A stretch of DNA of 64,000 nucleotides from the NCBI RefSeq assembly GCF_000406165.1, contig NZ_CM001977.1, forward strand, positions 62,001 to 126,000, written 5' to 3'. Positions 1-10,158 of the stretch are shown here, piece after piece. A program made the position numbers and the translations under genes. Numbering within the stretch: the stretch's first letter is position 1; every line of letters starts with the position of its first letter. The notes below the pieces were generated by a model that worked only from the letters and a program-made list of their open reading frames with translations, made no database searches and was not told the DNA's origin. Origin of the DNA: Dickeya zeae NCPPB 2538. GTDB taxonomy: Bacteria; Pseudomonadota; Gammaproteobacteria; Enterobacterales; Enterobacteriaceae.

Positions 1-2
1 AA

Positions 3-806
3 GCTGAAGATGTGGCCGTCGCGCTAAACGAACAGTACCAGCCGCGTTTTGCTGGCGATGAACTGCCGTCCTCACTGGTCGCTTGCGCGCTGGCGATTGC
101 CGATAAAATGGATACCCTGGCGGGTATTTTCGGTATCGGTCAGCACCCGAAAGGCGATAAAGATCCGTTTGCACTGCGCCGTGCCGCATTGGGTGTGTTG
201 CGCATCATCGTGGAAAAACGCCTGCCGCTGGACTTGCAAACCCTGACCGAAGAAGCGGCGCGTTTGTATGGCGACAAGCTGACTAACGCCAACGTGGTCG
301 ACGATGTGATTGAATTCATGCTGGGCCGCTTCCGTGCCTGGTATCAGGAGGAAGGTCACAGTGTTGACACCATTCAGGCGGTGCTGGCGCGTCGTCCGAC
401 CCGCCCGGCGGATTTCGATGCCCGTGTGAAAGCGGTGAGTCATTTCCGCACACTGGAGCAAGCCGAAGCGCTGGCGGCAGCCAACAAGCGTGTCTCCAAC
501 ATTTTGGCGAAGTCTACCGAAACGCTGAACGGCAGCGTGCAGGCGGCGTTGCTCAAAGAGAAGGAAGAAATTCAGCTGGCGACCTATGTTACCGCGCTGA
601 CCAGCAAGTTGGCGCCGTGGTTTGCCGAAGGGCGTTATCAGGAAGCGCTGGCGGAACTGGCGCAGTTGCGTGAATCAGTCGATAACTTCTTCGATAAGGT
701 GATGGTCAACGCTGATGACGCGCAGGTGCGTATCAACCGCCTGACGCTGCTCAACGAACTGCGTAACCTGTTCCTGAAAGTAGCGGATATTTCGGTGTTG
801 CAGTAA
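3..806 (+). CDS. glyS: Glycyl-tRNA synthetase beta subunit, C-terminal part (5' end outside window)
   Basis: This is the last ~267 residues of the beta subunit of the alpha2beta2 glycyl-tRNA synthetase, which charges tRNA-Gly in the cytoplasm. The reading frame is open to the window edge. The GTG at 12 is internal, because the upstream codons at 3-11 are in frame and coding. The segment DKMDTLAGIFGIGQ followed by PFALRRAALGVLRII is characteristic of the family, and the C-terminal helical region belongs to the anticodon-binding domain. The full protein is normally about 690 residues, so roughly 60% is missing on the left. A strong terminator follows at 844-870. Confidence 0.95.
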   Translation, partial: AEDVAVALNEQYQPRFAGDELPSSLVACALAIADKMDTLAGIFGIGQHPKGDKDPFALRRAALGVLRIIVEKRLPLDLQTLTEEAARLYGDKLTNANVVDDVIEFMLGRFRAWYQEEGHSVDTIQAVLARRPTRPADFDARVKAVSHFRTLEQAEALAAANKRVSNILAKSTETLNGSVQAALLKEKEEIQLATYVTALTSKLAPWFAEGRYQEALAELAQLRESVDNFFDKVMVNADDAQVRINRLTLLNELRNLFLKVADISVLQ

Positions 807-843
807 ACACCGGGATAATCAGCGCAGAGCGCGCTGTGTATGC

Positions 844-870
844 AAAAGCCTCCTCTGTGGAGGCTTTTTT
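844..870 (+). terminator. Rho-independent terminator of glyS
   Basis: An 8-bp stem (AAGCCTCC / GGAGGCTT) with a short loop is followed by a run of T, 38 bases after the glyS stop. Confidence 0.9.
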
Positions 871-884
871 GTCATTGGGAATTG

Positions 885-1880
885 CTAAACTGGGCTGATG
901 TTATCTGATATTTCCTGAATAACTTTTTCTACCCATGAACAAAGTGTGTACTGATGGTAGACAGGTTCCGGTACGGGTTGGTAAGGGGTATGGATAAAAC
1001 CTTGTGGAAGGTATCCATCTTGATCCAGAACACATATATTCTGTGGATTATAAAAATCATAACTGGTGATATGCGAATTCGTCGTAATCAACTTACGCTG
1101 ATAAGCCATCGATTCATAGGCACGGAATGAGAGTCCTGTCTGTTGGCCTTGTAGAATATCCAGAATTGCGCGGGAGTTACTAATCTCATGGGCTAGTTCA
1201 GCACCCAGCAGTAATTTTTCTGAGGTCTTTATTCTGTTGTCTTTTATATATTCTGGCTTTCCTGATTCCCCAATATAAAAAATAACATTGGATTTAAGGC
1301 AGGGGTTTTTATCAAGAAAATTGGCGACTTGCTGGTATCTCTCCGGCGTGAAACTCATAATAGAGAAAATATCATACTCACACGCCTGATAAGGTATCGT
1401 GCTTTTCCAGGAAGGATCAATATAATTGGTGATTTTGGTGAAGTGAAATTGCTCACAATCTTCACTATCGAAACTGAGTATGTGATCGAATTGATTCAGA
1501 TGCAATCCATTGGCAGGGGCTTTTTTCAAGCCATCCCACAATGTGGCGACGAGCTTTCTACCATGCTGACGCAATATTGACAGGTGCTGCTCATTGAACA
1601 AGTTAGGTTCCGTCATAATAATGGCATCGAATGGCTCCCTGCCAATAAAGAAATTGTGTAAGCCCAGTTTTATTTGATTATCAATAACAAGGTTTTTGTA
1701 ATTTTTACCGGTTATCGTTTCGTAGGTTTTCGCAATGGATTTATGGTGTGAATCAAAATAGCTAAATGTTGATAGATCAGAATGATCAATATGGATAACG
1801 TCGTGCCCCTGGCGTTTCATCTCTGTCACGATTGGTGTGGCTAAATTAGCCCAATCCGGGCAAATAAATAACAAACGCAT
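885..1880 (-). CDS. Putative glycosyltransferase-like protein (polysaccharide/LPS type), AT-rich
   Basis: The 331-residue protein starts MRLLFICPDWANLATPIV, a beta-strand and glycine/hydrophobic opening typical of GT-B-like folds. Its C-terminal third, AILDILQGQQTGLSFRAYE followed by KLITTN and YDFYNPQNI, resembles the nucleotide-sugar-binding half of CgeB-like and capsule/LPS glycosyltransferase-like proteins. The acceptor and sugar cannot be read from the sequence. The gene stands alone, convergent with glyS, and is visibly richer in A+T than the genes on both sides (many AAA/AAT/ATT codons), which suggests acquisition by transfer. No signal peptide or membrane segment is seen, so it is probably cytoplasmic. 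The family placement rests on motif resemblance only. Confidence 0.55.
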   Translation of the reverse strand: MRLLFICPDWANLATPIVTEMKRQGHDVIHIDHSDLSTFSYFDSHHKSIAKTYETITGKNYKNLVIDNQIKLGLHNFFIGREPFDAIIMTEPNLFNEQHLSILRQHGRKLVATLWDGLKKAPANGLHLNQFDHILSFDSEDCEQFHFTKITNYIDPSWKSTIPYQACEYDIFSIMSFTPERYQQVANFLDKNPCLKSNVIFYIGESGKPEYIKDNRIKTSEKLLLGAELAHEISNSRAILDILQGQQTGLSFRAYESMAYQRKLITTNSHITSYDFYNPQNICVLDQDGYLPQGFIHTPYQPVPEPVYHQYTLCSWVEKVIQEISDNISPV

Positions 1881-2074
1881 AATGCCGTTATCCTCGGGGT
1901 AATTATTTATGGCTCGAGCTGGGGCTCAAACGTTGGAAAATATAGCATTAAATATTGGTCTGTGTCCCGCGATTATGTCGGTTTCTGGTCGCCTCTTGTC
2001 AGGCTGCTGCGAGCTGGAACAAAGGGGAATGGGGGGACGTGGAGTAGTACCTGTGAGGGGGTTGTTGTAATAAA

Positions 2075-2106
2075 AGAAGAACGGCCAGTCATGCTGGCCG
2101 TTCTTT
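2075..2106 (-). terminator. Terminator downstream of the sugar ABC ATPase gene
   Basis: A perfect 12-bp stem (AAGAACGGCCAG / CTGGCCGTTCTT) surrounds a 4-base loop. On the minus strand it ends in TTCTTTTATT, as expected for a terminator of the gene ending at 2147. The rest of 1881-2146 shows only promoter-like AT-rich sequence for the gene at 885-1880. Confidence 0.85.
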
Positions 2107-2146
2107 GTTGAGTCAGTGAGTCATGACGTCGTATGGGCTGGCGTTA

Positions 2147-3256
<1,110 letters not shown>

Positions 3257-3350
3257 CAGATCGTTCCGTCCACCGCTCATTGTTGAGAGACGCTGGTAAC
3301 CGATGTAAACCCGATCGGCTACCGGAGTGGATGACATCATGACGGAGCTC

Positions 3351-3381
3351 TATTTAGTTCGTCAATATGTCGAACTAAATA
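3351..3381. promoter_or_regulatory. Palindromic operator, probable ROK-repressor site
   Basis: Perfect 11-bp inverted arms, TATTTAGTTCG and CGAACTAAATA, are separated by 9 bases. The site lies ~95-125 bp upstream of the ABC ATPase start. The TTAGTT...AACTAA core resembles operators of ROK-family XylR repressors of Gram-positive bacteria. A looser copy with the same 9-base spacer is at 4965-4991. Confidence 0.65.
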
Positions 3382-3592
3382 ATTAAAAAAATGTGACATC
3401 AGGCAGTAATGGAGAAAATCACTTATAATTTAGTTGGTTACGATAGTTTTTTCTTATCGCTACGTTGAGGATCGCCATCAGCCAGCGGTTAGATTGGAGC
3501 ATCTCGGGCAAGAAAAGCGCATTTTCCCGCGTGACCTGGCGGTTGCCTCAACTCTGCCATGCCGGAGTGATTCTCAGACATGGCAGGTCGAA

Positions 3593-4792
3593 TCAGATGT
3601 GCTTTGGCAAGGAGATCTGCCGCGATAACTCTGGTAAGCCAAAAAGAGAATTATGTAGTTTATTCAATGAAATGGCTACAGCTCCAGTGAGCACTGACTG
3701 TGACCCGAGGGTACTGGACTTGAGCTGGATTGGGTGAGGCGAGCAGTTGTTCAGGTAAAAACGAATGCGCTCGGTCAGTTCCGGGCGGATGCCAATATTA
3801 CCGCCAATGATAATGCTTTCAGGGTCAAACATCAGTGACACCGACAGGACCAGTAAGGCGGCGGTACGGGCGGTTTCTTCGATGGTCACGATGGCGGCGG
3901 GCTCTTTGTCGGCGTAACGGCTTAGAATCTCCCGTACCGGCGTATTGGCACCACCGCCTGCAAAATGGTAGCGCTTGCTGATGCCTGCGGCTCCCAGTAC
4001 CGATTCCAGCGTCCCTTGACGGAGACTCTCTGACGTATAGGCATCGCCGCCCAGCGGCAGATAAGAGATCTCCCCGGCCGCACCCATCGCGCCGCGCAGC
4101 AGAATCCCTTCCAGTATCAGCCCCAGACCAATCCCGGTACCCAGCGAAATGAAGGCCAGTGAGTGATCATCTTGCCCACATCCCCGCCAGTATTCGCCGA
4201 TGGCGGCGGCATTGATGTCGTTTTCGATCAGCACTTCACAGCCAAAAGCCTGCTGCATGCTGTCTCGTAGCGCGAAGCCGCTCATATTTTTCAGGTTGGG
4301 TGCCATATCCAGCGTGCCAGTTTTCTGATTGATCACGCCGGGAATAGCGACACTGACGCTGTGCAACTTGCGTTCGTCTATCTGCTGCTGAGCCAGCAAA
4401 TCCTTTTTCAACTGGCACAGGCGATTGACCAGGTTGATGCCGCCCGAGTTATCGTTTTCCTCTTCGTAATGCGCTATTTCGTTGCCGCGGAGGTTAACCA
4501 GACTCAGCCGGATGCTGGTAGCACCGACGTCCATACCCAGCACGTAAGCCAGATCGTCGGCGATTTCATAATTCATGGCGGCGCGCCCGACCTTACCTGA
4601 TTCGAGCCCACAAGGGCGAACCCACCCCCGCTCTTCCAGGATTAGAATCACTTCAGACATGGTCTGCTTGGATAGCCTGGTCGCTTTCGCCATCGCCGCG
4701 CGGGATGCCGGTCCCGCATGCAGCAGGTACTCCATCACGGCACGGACGGATATCTGGCGAAGAACTGGAACATCATTTTCTATTTCAATCAC
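3593..4792 (-). CDS. ROK-family transcriptional regulator (NagC/Mlc/XylR type)
   Basis: The 399-residue protein has an N-terminal winged-helix region (~15-65, with SRAAMAKATRLSKQTMSEVI as the helix-turn-helix). It is followed by a ROK sugar-kinase-like fold from ~85: DVGATSIRLSLVNLRG as phosphate-binding loop, then ENDINAAAIGEYW and GTGIGLGLILEG. The cysteine cluster (CxCGxxGC) that binds zinc in NagC and Mlc is not present. Family members sense a sugar or sugar phosphate and release DNA. It is divergent from the second ROK gene at 5042, with an operator-like inverted repeat between them, so it probably regulates this locus. The ligand is unknown. Confidence 0.85.
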   Translation of the reverse strand: MIEIENDVPVLRQISVRAVMEYLLHAGPASRAAMAKATRLSKQTMSEVILILEERGWVRPCGLESGKVGRAAMNYEIADDLAYVLGMDVGATSIRLSLVNLRGNEIAHYEEENDNSGGINLVNRLCQLKKDLLAQQQIDERKLHSVSVAIPGVINQKTGTLDMAPNLKNMSGFALRDSMQQAFGCEVLIENDINAAAIGEYWRGCGQDDHSLAFISLGTGIGLGLILEGILLRGAMGAAGEISYLPLGGDAYTSESLRQGTLESVLGAAGISKRYHFAGGGANTPVREILSRYADKEPAAIVTIEETARTAALLVLSVSLMFDPESIIIGGNIGIRPELTERIRFYLNNCSPHPIQLKSSTLGSQSVLTGAVAISLNKLHNSLFGLPELSRQISLPKHI

Positions 4793-4964
4793 TTATTTGT
4801 TCTCAATCATTCATCGGGACGGTATTGAATCAGGAAGCGTGATCACCAGAGATGCCTGCATATTATGCAATAAAAGTGTTATCCCGCTCTCGTTTCTGTT
4901 CATCTGCCAGAGAAAATTATTATTTGACTCATGGTTCATGTTGACGGTATTCACCGGAAAGGAT

Positions 4965-4991
4965 ATTAATTCGTAAGGTTGATGAACTAAT
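4965..4991. promoter_or_regulatory. Second, degenerate copy of the ROK operator
   Basis: Arms ATTAATTCG and TGAACTAAT are separated by 9 bases, the same layout as the perfect site at 3351-3381. It lies between the divergent ROK genes, ~50 bp before the start at 5042, where it could control both. Confidence 0.5.
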
Positions 4992-5041
4992 TATAGCAGT
5001 TATTGATGGCAGTAATCCACGTCGGAGAAAAAGGACGTTAT

Positions 5042-6163
5042 ATGGCGAACTCGCAGCCACTTGGTAAAACTCTTGCAAACGCGCTTTCTCAGTTGGAGCG
5101 TCTGTCGCTGGAAACGACTTCCGGCTGGGCTGCCGCCCTCGATATTGCGCCGGGGAGTGTGCAGAATTTAATGAATTTTCTGGAAAAACAGCACATTATC
5201 CAGCAGAAATCACCGGGTGTTGAATTGCACCCGCAGTCGCCTGTGGTGATTGGTTTTGATCTGGGCGGCACAAAAGTCAATGGGTGGCTGACAACGTTGA
5301 GCGGCGAGGTATTGGCGCACACGTCACAGCCTACCGCTAAAGGTGATGAACAGGCGGCACTGCAACAGATGTCATCGCTGGCGCAGGCACTACTGCAACA
5401 GGCACATATCGCACCGAACCGCTTGAAACAAGTCGCTATCGGTATTCCCGGTTCAATCGATAAGCAACGCAATGTACAGCTTTCCCCTAACCTGCGCCTT
5501 CCTGCCCGCTTACCCAACCTGTTTTCTCTGCCTGATGGGCAGTCGTGCCCGGTGGTATTCGAAAATGACGTTAATCTGGCGGCATTGGGGGAATATCACT
5601 ATGGGCATGGCAAAGGCAGCGACTCGCTGGTGTTTATCGCCTTCGGTACCGGTGTCGGTATGGGGATTATCACACAAGGCAGCATCATCAGTGGACACAA
5701 CGGTATGGCGGGGGAAATCGCCCTATTACCGTTGAGCGCAACACCTTACGACGACGCCAAAATTTCCGTCGGCGGGGTGTTTGAAGATCGTGTCAGCAGC
5801 AGCGCGATTCGCCAGCGCTATCAGGGTGGCGGGACTGAGGTTATCGATATTTTCCGCCGGGCAGAACAAGGGGATGAGCAGGCGCGTACCGTGCTGGAAA
5901 ACACCGCACAGATTGCCGCGTTGGGCGTGGCTTCAGCCGTGAGTTTGCTGAATCCTGAGTGGCTGGTGTTGGGCGGCGGAATTGGTGCGAGACCCGCGTT
6001 TCATGAGCGTGTTCGTCAGCATGTACAAACATTGCTGCCGGTGCCGGTTCAGTTGGTCGGCAGCGCCTTGCTGGATGAGGCGGGAGTGGTCGGCGCCGTG
6101 CATCTGGCCAGAGAACACTGCCTGGCCGCATTAGCCTGGCATGATGTGAGGGAAGCGGTATGA
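5042..6163 (+). CDS. Second ROK-family protein (regulator or sugar kinase-like)
   Basis: The 373-residue protein has an N-terminal ~60-residue helical region that looks like a reduced helix-turn-helix (LSLETTSGWAAALDIAPGSV). A ROK domain from ~75 follows: GFDLGGTKVNGWL, then VFENDVNLAALGEYHYGHGKG and FGTGVGMGIITQG. As in the first ROK gene, the zinc cysteine cluster is absent. The start at 5042 follows GGAGAAAAAGGA; an upstream ATG at 5003 lacks a ribosome site. The stop overlaps the start of the glycoside hydrolase by 4 bases (ATGA), so the two are translationally coupled in one operon. It could be a regulator or a glucokinase-like enzyme, but the N-terminal extension favours a regulator. 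Confidence 0.75.
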   Translation: MANSQPLGKTLANALSQLERLSLETTSGWAAALDIAPGSVQNLMNFLEKQHIIQQKSPGVELHPQSPVVIGFDLGGTKVNGWLTTLSGEVLAHTSQPTAKGDEQAALQQMSSLAQALLQQAHIAPNRLKQVAIGIPGSIDKQRNVQLSPNLRLPARLPNLFSLPDGQSCPVVFENDVNLAALGEYHYGHGKGSDSLVFIAFGTGVGMGIITQGSIISGHNGMAGEIALLPLSATPYDDAKISVGGVFEDRVSSSAIRQRYQGGGTEVIDIFRRAEQGDEQARTVLENTAQIAALGVASAVSLLNPEWLVLGGGIGARPAFHERVRQHVQTLLPVPVQLVGSALLDEAGVVGAVHLAREHCLAALAWHDVREAV

Positions 6164-7917
6164 ATAGCAATAACATTTCGGTATCGCCATCAGAATGGGT
6201 ATTGAAACCCCAATCGGACGGACAGCTGCTCAGCACGGCCGCGCCGTTACTGCCTTTTATGGCACGGCGCATACAAGGGTCATTCTCTGGCGAAGAAGGC
6301 ATCGTGCAACTGGCCCTGTGGGGTAGTGGCACGCTGGGACGCCTTCATGTCGCGCCGTTTAGCGGGCCTTGTACCTTCGCACCCAATCGTCTGCTGAGTG
6401 AAACACAAGGCTTTTATGTGGCGCAATCTCAGCCTGTAGTGCTGCTCACGCAGACTTCGTTTCTGCGCTTTTATCCGGCGAAAAGACGTGCCTGGTGGGA
6501 TCAGCAGGCTGGGCGAGCCTTGCGTGAGAAGCAAGGGACGCAGCAGCGTTGGGTACTGCCCTGGGGGGTGGTGATTGTCGAGCAACGCGATAACGATGTA
6601 CTGATCGCCGCCGGTAACGATGATGCGGAAGCGTTGCGCGGTCTGTCGCTCAGCACAGAGCAGATCAGGCTGGAGGCGCAGCGTTATATCGATGACTGCG
6701 ACCAGTTGCCACAGGCGCAACCGCTACTGCGTAGCATGGTGCAACAGAGTTTGCATGCCGCGTTGTCGAGCATCCGTTACGACCATACCGGGAAGTTTGC
6801 CGGGCTGGCCGCAGGAATGGACTACAGCGCCCCAGCCCGCACGTATTATCGCGACGGTTACTGGACGTTGCAGGCGTTGCTGCCATTACAGCCGCAGATT
6901 GTGCTGGAGGAAATCCACCTGATGGCGGCAGGGTTGCAGCCGACCGGTGAAGCGCCGAGCGGGGTTATCCTCAATGGTCCCGGTTTGTCAGCCGCCTGGG
7001 AAGACGCACGACGCCATAACCCCGCCGTCAAAGAAAACCACAGCCGTCCGCAAGACTGGTGGAGTGACCATTTTGACAGCCCATTGTTCTTTATTCTGAC
7101 GATTGCCGACTACGTGCGGGTCACGGGGGATGCGTCTCCCTGCGAGCAGTACTGGGCGCAGATCGCCACCATCATTACACGTTACGAAGGCTTTATTCTC
7201 CATGAGGATGGCCTGCCGCAGAAACCGTCGCACAACGACCGGGACTGGGCGGATAACGTCTACCGTTTTGGCTATGTTGCCTACGATCTTGGCCTGTGGT
7301 TTGGCGCGGTTAACGCGGTGGCGCAATGGGCGACAGAGCGCGATCCGGCGCTGGCACAGCGTTGCGCACGTCTGGCGTCTCAGGCGTCCCGCCACCTTGA
7401 CGCCGCGTTATTACAGCCGGATGGCCATTACGCGGATTATGGTCGTCCGGGGGAATTTATTGAAGACCACCTCACGCTCGATAGCCTGACGTTGCTGCGC
7501 TACGGCGCGGTGGATGCCGGGCGTGCCGAGGCGGTGTTGCGTCGGGTTCAGGCCCGGTTGGAGAGCCGTCATAACAGTGAACAGCGTTATGGCGACTGGG
7601 GGGTGTTGTGCGCGTGGCCGCCGTTCAAACGCCGCAGCGATACACGTGCCAAGTCGGCCTTTGCCCTGCGTTATCACAATGGCTCTGACTGGCCTTATCT
7701 GGATGGGTTGTACGCCGATACGTTGTTGCAGTACGGCATATCGGGCAGTGAATACCCGCTGACACGTTGGTGGATGACCTGCCTGGAACAGGGATGGGCC
7801 GGTGCGGTGGAGTACTTCTCACCGCCGTTTGGCCGGGGATCGTTATTACAGGGGTGGAGCAGTATGCCGGCTGCGGTGGTGATGAAGTATCGTCATCACT
7901 TTGACGGCGGACAGTAA
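6160..7917 (+). CDS. Alpha/alpha-barrel glycoside hydrolase (GH63/GH37-like), cytoplasmic
   Basis: This 585-residue protein has no signal peptide. The C-terminal two thirds look like an (alpha/alpha)6-barrel glycosidase: TYYRDGYWTLQAL (~227-239), then HNDRDWADNVYRFGY, PGEFIEDHLTLDSL and GSDWPYLDGLYADTLLQY carry conserved acidic and aromatic residues typical of GH63/GH37/amylo-glucosidase-like enzymes. The N-terminal ~180 residues form a beta-rich domain. It sits between a ROK gene and sugar importer genes, so it probably cleaves the imported oligosaccharide inside the cell. The exact substrate cannot be told from the sequence; an alpha-glucoside is a guess from fold class. Confidence 0.65.
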   Translation: MNSNNISVSPSEWVLKPQSDGQLLSTAAPLLPFMARRIQGSFSGEEGIVQLALWGSGTLGRLHVAPFSGPCTFAPNRLLSETQGFYVAQSQPVVLLTQTSFLRFYPAKRRAWWDQQAGRALREKQGTQQRWVLPWGVVIVEQRDNDVLIAAGNDDAEALRGLSLSTEQIRLEAQRYIDDCDQLPQAQPLLRSMVQQSLHAALSSIRYDHTGKFAGLAAGMDYSAPARTYYRDGYWTLQALLPLQPQIVLEEIHLMAAGLQPTGEAPSGVILNGPGLSAAWEDARRHNPAVKENHSRPQDWWSDHFDSPLFFILTIADYVRVTGDASPCEQYWAQIATIITRYEGFILHEDGLPQKPSHNDRDWADNVYRFGYVAYDLGLWFGAVNAVAQWATERDPALAQRCARLASQASRHLDAALLQPDGHYADYGRPGEFIEDHLTLDSLTLLRYGAVDAGRAEAVLRRVQARLESRHNSEQRYGDWGVLCAWPPFKRRSDTRAKSAFALRYHNGSDWPYLDGLYADTLLQYGISGSEYPLTRWWMTCLEQGWAGAVEYFSPPFGRGSLLQGWSSMPAAVVMKYRHHFDGGQ

Positions 7918-7969
7918 TCGCAGCGTAGTTTGACTGTGTGATGCAATAACATTGATCAGGAAACACATC

Positions 7970-9214
7970 ATGAAGAAAAAGACTGTTATCGCAGTACTGG
8001 CTGGTGCTATGACGCTTGCATGTTCATCATTGCAGGCGGCCGAGTTGACGATCATGTGGTACGAGACGGATAAAAATGAATCCACCGTACTCAAGCAGCT
8101 ACTGAATGAATATACGCAGCAGCATCCGCAGACCACCTTTAATCTGCAACTGGTTCCTTATGATAATGTGATCCAGAAATTCCGCCAATACGCTGCATCG
8201 GGCTCCGGTATGCCGGACATCTCCAAAACGTCGTCGATGGAGGCAGTCATTCGCCCCTATCTGGTCGATTTCAATCAATATTTTGGCAAAGACTACCTGA
8301 ATCAGTACATCAAAGGATGGGCGGACGGTGCCAGACTCGGCGATAAAGCGATAGCGGCTCCGCTGTATGTGACCTCCACCGGGCTGTTGCTGAATGCCGA
8401 TGCCTTCAAGAAAGCGGGCGTACCCCTGCCGGATGTACAGACCGGTTGGACGTGGGAAGAGTTCCTGCCGAAGATTAAAGAGGTCGCACAGAAAGCCCAT
8501 GTCCGCTATCCGCTGGTGTGGGACGTTTCCGCCAGCCGTTGGATCATCCACGAATACCATTATGGCAACCATGTTTTTTCCACCGAGCCGCCGTATAAAG
8601 TGGTGATGGATAAACAGAAAGCGGCCAAAACGTTGGCGGATTTCGTGAAAATCGCCGATGACTACATGCCGCGTGGGCAGTGGTCAGGCTCCAGTTCGGA
8701 TAACCCGAAAGAGCTGTTTATCGGTGGGCAGGCCGTGGCCTGGATGACCGGTAGCTGGCAGTTAAGCTCGCTGGCGCAACGCGCCAAATTCGACTGGCGT
8801 GCTGGCTATACCCCACGGGGTACGGTGAAATCCAGCGTGTACGGCGGTGAATACGTGGTGGCGTTCAACACCAGTAAACACCTCGATGAGTCTACCAGTG
8901 TGATCAAATGGCTGACTTCGCCGGATGTCCTGAAACGCCTTTCCGTTCCGATCGGTATGATCCCGGCCACCTTGTCCGATGAGCCGGTGAAATATGAGGA
9001 TCCGAAAATCAGCCAGGCGATGGCGCTGATGCAGCATGAACTGGTGGAAAGCCCGGCTTATGCGGCGGCGGATCAGGCCAATGAAGCGATGCAGTTCGTC
9101 TGGGCACCAATGAAAGACGCGGTTATGCAGGCGGTGACTCATCAGATAACGCCGGAGCAGGCCATCGAGAAAATCATGAAGGCCGCCCAGGATGGATTAG
9201 GGGCCTCTCAATGA
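7970..9214 (+). CDS. Periplasmic sugar-binding protein of an ABC importer
   Basis: This 414-residue family 1 extracellular solute-binding protein has a signal peptide in the first ~22 residues (MKKKTVIAVLAGAMTLA, cleavage near SLQA-AEL). Family-like segments include LTIMWYETDKNES at the mature N-terminus, a GWTWEEF segment and YGGEYVVAFNTSKH. The start at 7970 was chosen for the AGGA 8 bases upstream and the signal peptide; an ATG at 7952 would add six residues. Its stop overlaps the first permease start (ATGA), so they are coupled. It should deliver an oligosaccharide to the permeases at 9211-10973. Confidence 0.9.
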   Translation: MKKKTVIAVLAGAMTLACSSLQAAELTIMWYETDKNESTVLKQLLNEYTQQHPQTTFNLQLVPYDNVIQKFRQYAASGSGMPDISKTSSMEAVIRPYLVDFNQYFGKDYLNQYIKGWADGARLGDKAIAAPLYVTSTGLLLNADAFKKAGVPLPDVQTGWTWEEFLPKIKEVAQKAHVRYPLVWDVSASRWIIHEYHYGNHVFSTEPPYKVVMDKQKAAKTLADFVKIADDYMPRGQWSGSSSDNPKELFIGGQAVAWMTGSWQLSSLAQRAKFDWRAGYTPRGTVKSSVYGGEYVVAFNTSKHLDESTSVIKWLTSPDVLKRLSVPIGMIPATLSDEPVKYEDPKISQAMALMQHELVESPAYAAADQANEAMQFVWAPMKDAVMQAVTHQITPEQAIEKIMKAAQDGLGASQ

Positions 9215-10158
9215 AAGTGATGAATCCGGAGTCGGCCAGTCTGGCAGTCATGTCACAAGGTTCGGGAGTGTTTACTCGTCGTCTCAGGAAGTACTGGCCT
9301 TATTTGTTGATATTGCCGTCGTTTGGGTTGTTGCTGTTGTTCACCTTCTATCCATTACTGCAAGGGTTTTGGATGTCGGTATTTCAACGTGGCGTGGTGG
9401 TGTTGCCTCAGGTCGCCAGCACGCAGCCTAAATTCGTCGGGATCGATAACTTTATCCAGGTATTTACTGACCCCGAATTTCAGCACGTGCTGCTGCGCAC
9501 GGTGGTGTTTGTGGTATTTGCCGTGCCGCTTAATCTGGTCATCGCTCTGTGTATGGCGCTGTTGTTAGCGCCCCAGGTGCGGGGATTCGGACTGGCGCGA
9601 ACCATCGTCTTTTTCCCGTCGATGATAAGCCTGCTGACCATCGGCATCATGTGGAAATGGCTGTTTGGTTATAACTCTGGATTAATCAACTATGTACTGA
9701 GCCTAGTGGATATCAGCCCGGTTCCCTGGCTACAGCAGGAAACCATGGCGCAGATTGCGGTGGTGATTGTGTGGGTGTGGGCCAGTGCGGGCTTCAATAT
9801 GATGATCCTGCTGGCAGGTTTAACGGCTATTCCGGAGGATTTGTATGAGGCCTCCCGTATGGATGGAACCAGCCGCTGGCGTACCTTCTGGCGCATTACC
9901 CTGCCACTGCTGCAACCCAGCGTAGTGGTGGTAGTGGTGCTGTCATCGATAGAAGCCTTCAAGGTCTACGAACTGGTGATTTCGCTGACGGGCGGTGGGC
10001 CGGGACGTGCCACCGTCTATCTGATTCAGACCATTTATGAGAACGCCTTCATGCAACCGGCGACAGCAGGGGTTGCAGCGGCACAATCGGTGGTGCTGTT
10101 CGTGATTTTGTTCGCGCTGTCGGTCATCCAACTTCGTCTGTCGAGGAGTTTCAAATGA
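9211..10158 (+). CDS. Sugar ABC transporter permease, MalF/UgpA type
   Basis: This 315-residue inner-membrane protein has six predicted membrane segments, the first at ~30-50. The cytoplasmic EAA loop, EASRMDGTSRWRTFWRITLP, docks the ATPase and lies at ~213-232. Its ends overlap the neighbours by four bases on both sides, so binding protein and permeases form one translationally coupled unit. Confidence 0.9.
   Translation: MKVMNPESASLAVMSQGSGVFTRRLRKYWPYLLILPSFGLLLLFTFYPLLQGFWMSVFQRGVVVLPQVASTQPKFVGIDNFIQVFTDPEFQHVLLRTVVFVVFAVPLNLVIALCMALLLAPQVRGFGLARTIVFFPSMISLLTIGIMWKWLFGYNSGLINYVLSLVDISPVPWLQQETMAQIAVVIVWVWASAGFNMMILLAGLTAIPEDLYEASRMDGTSRWRTFWRITLPLLQPSVVVVVVLSSIEAFKVYELVISLTGGGPGRATVYLIQTIYENAFMQPATAGVAAAQSVVLFVILFALSVIQLRLSRSFK

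Noticed and set aside
72..461. 129-codon open frame opposite glyS
   Set aside because: It is a shadow of the glyS coding sequence.
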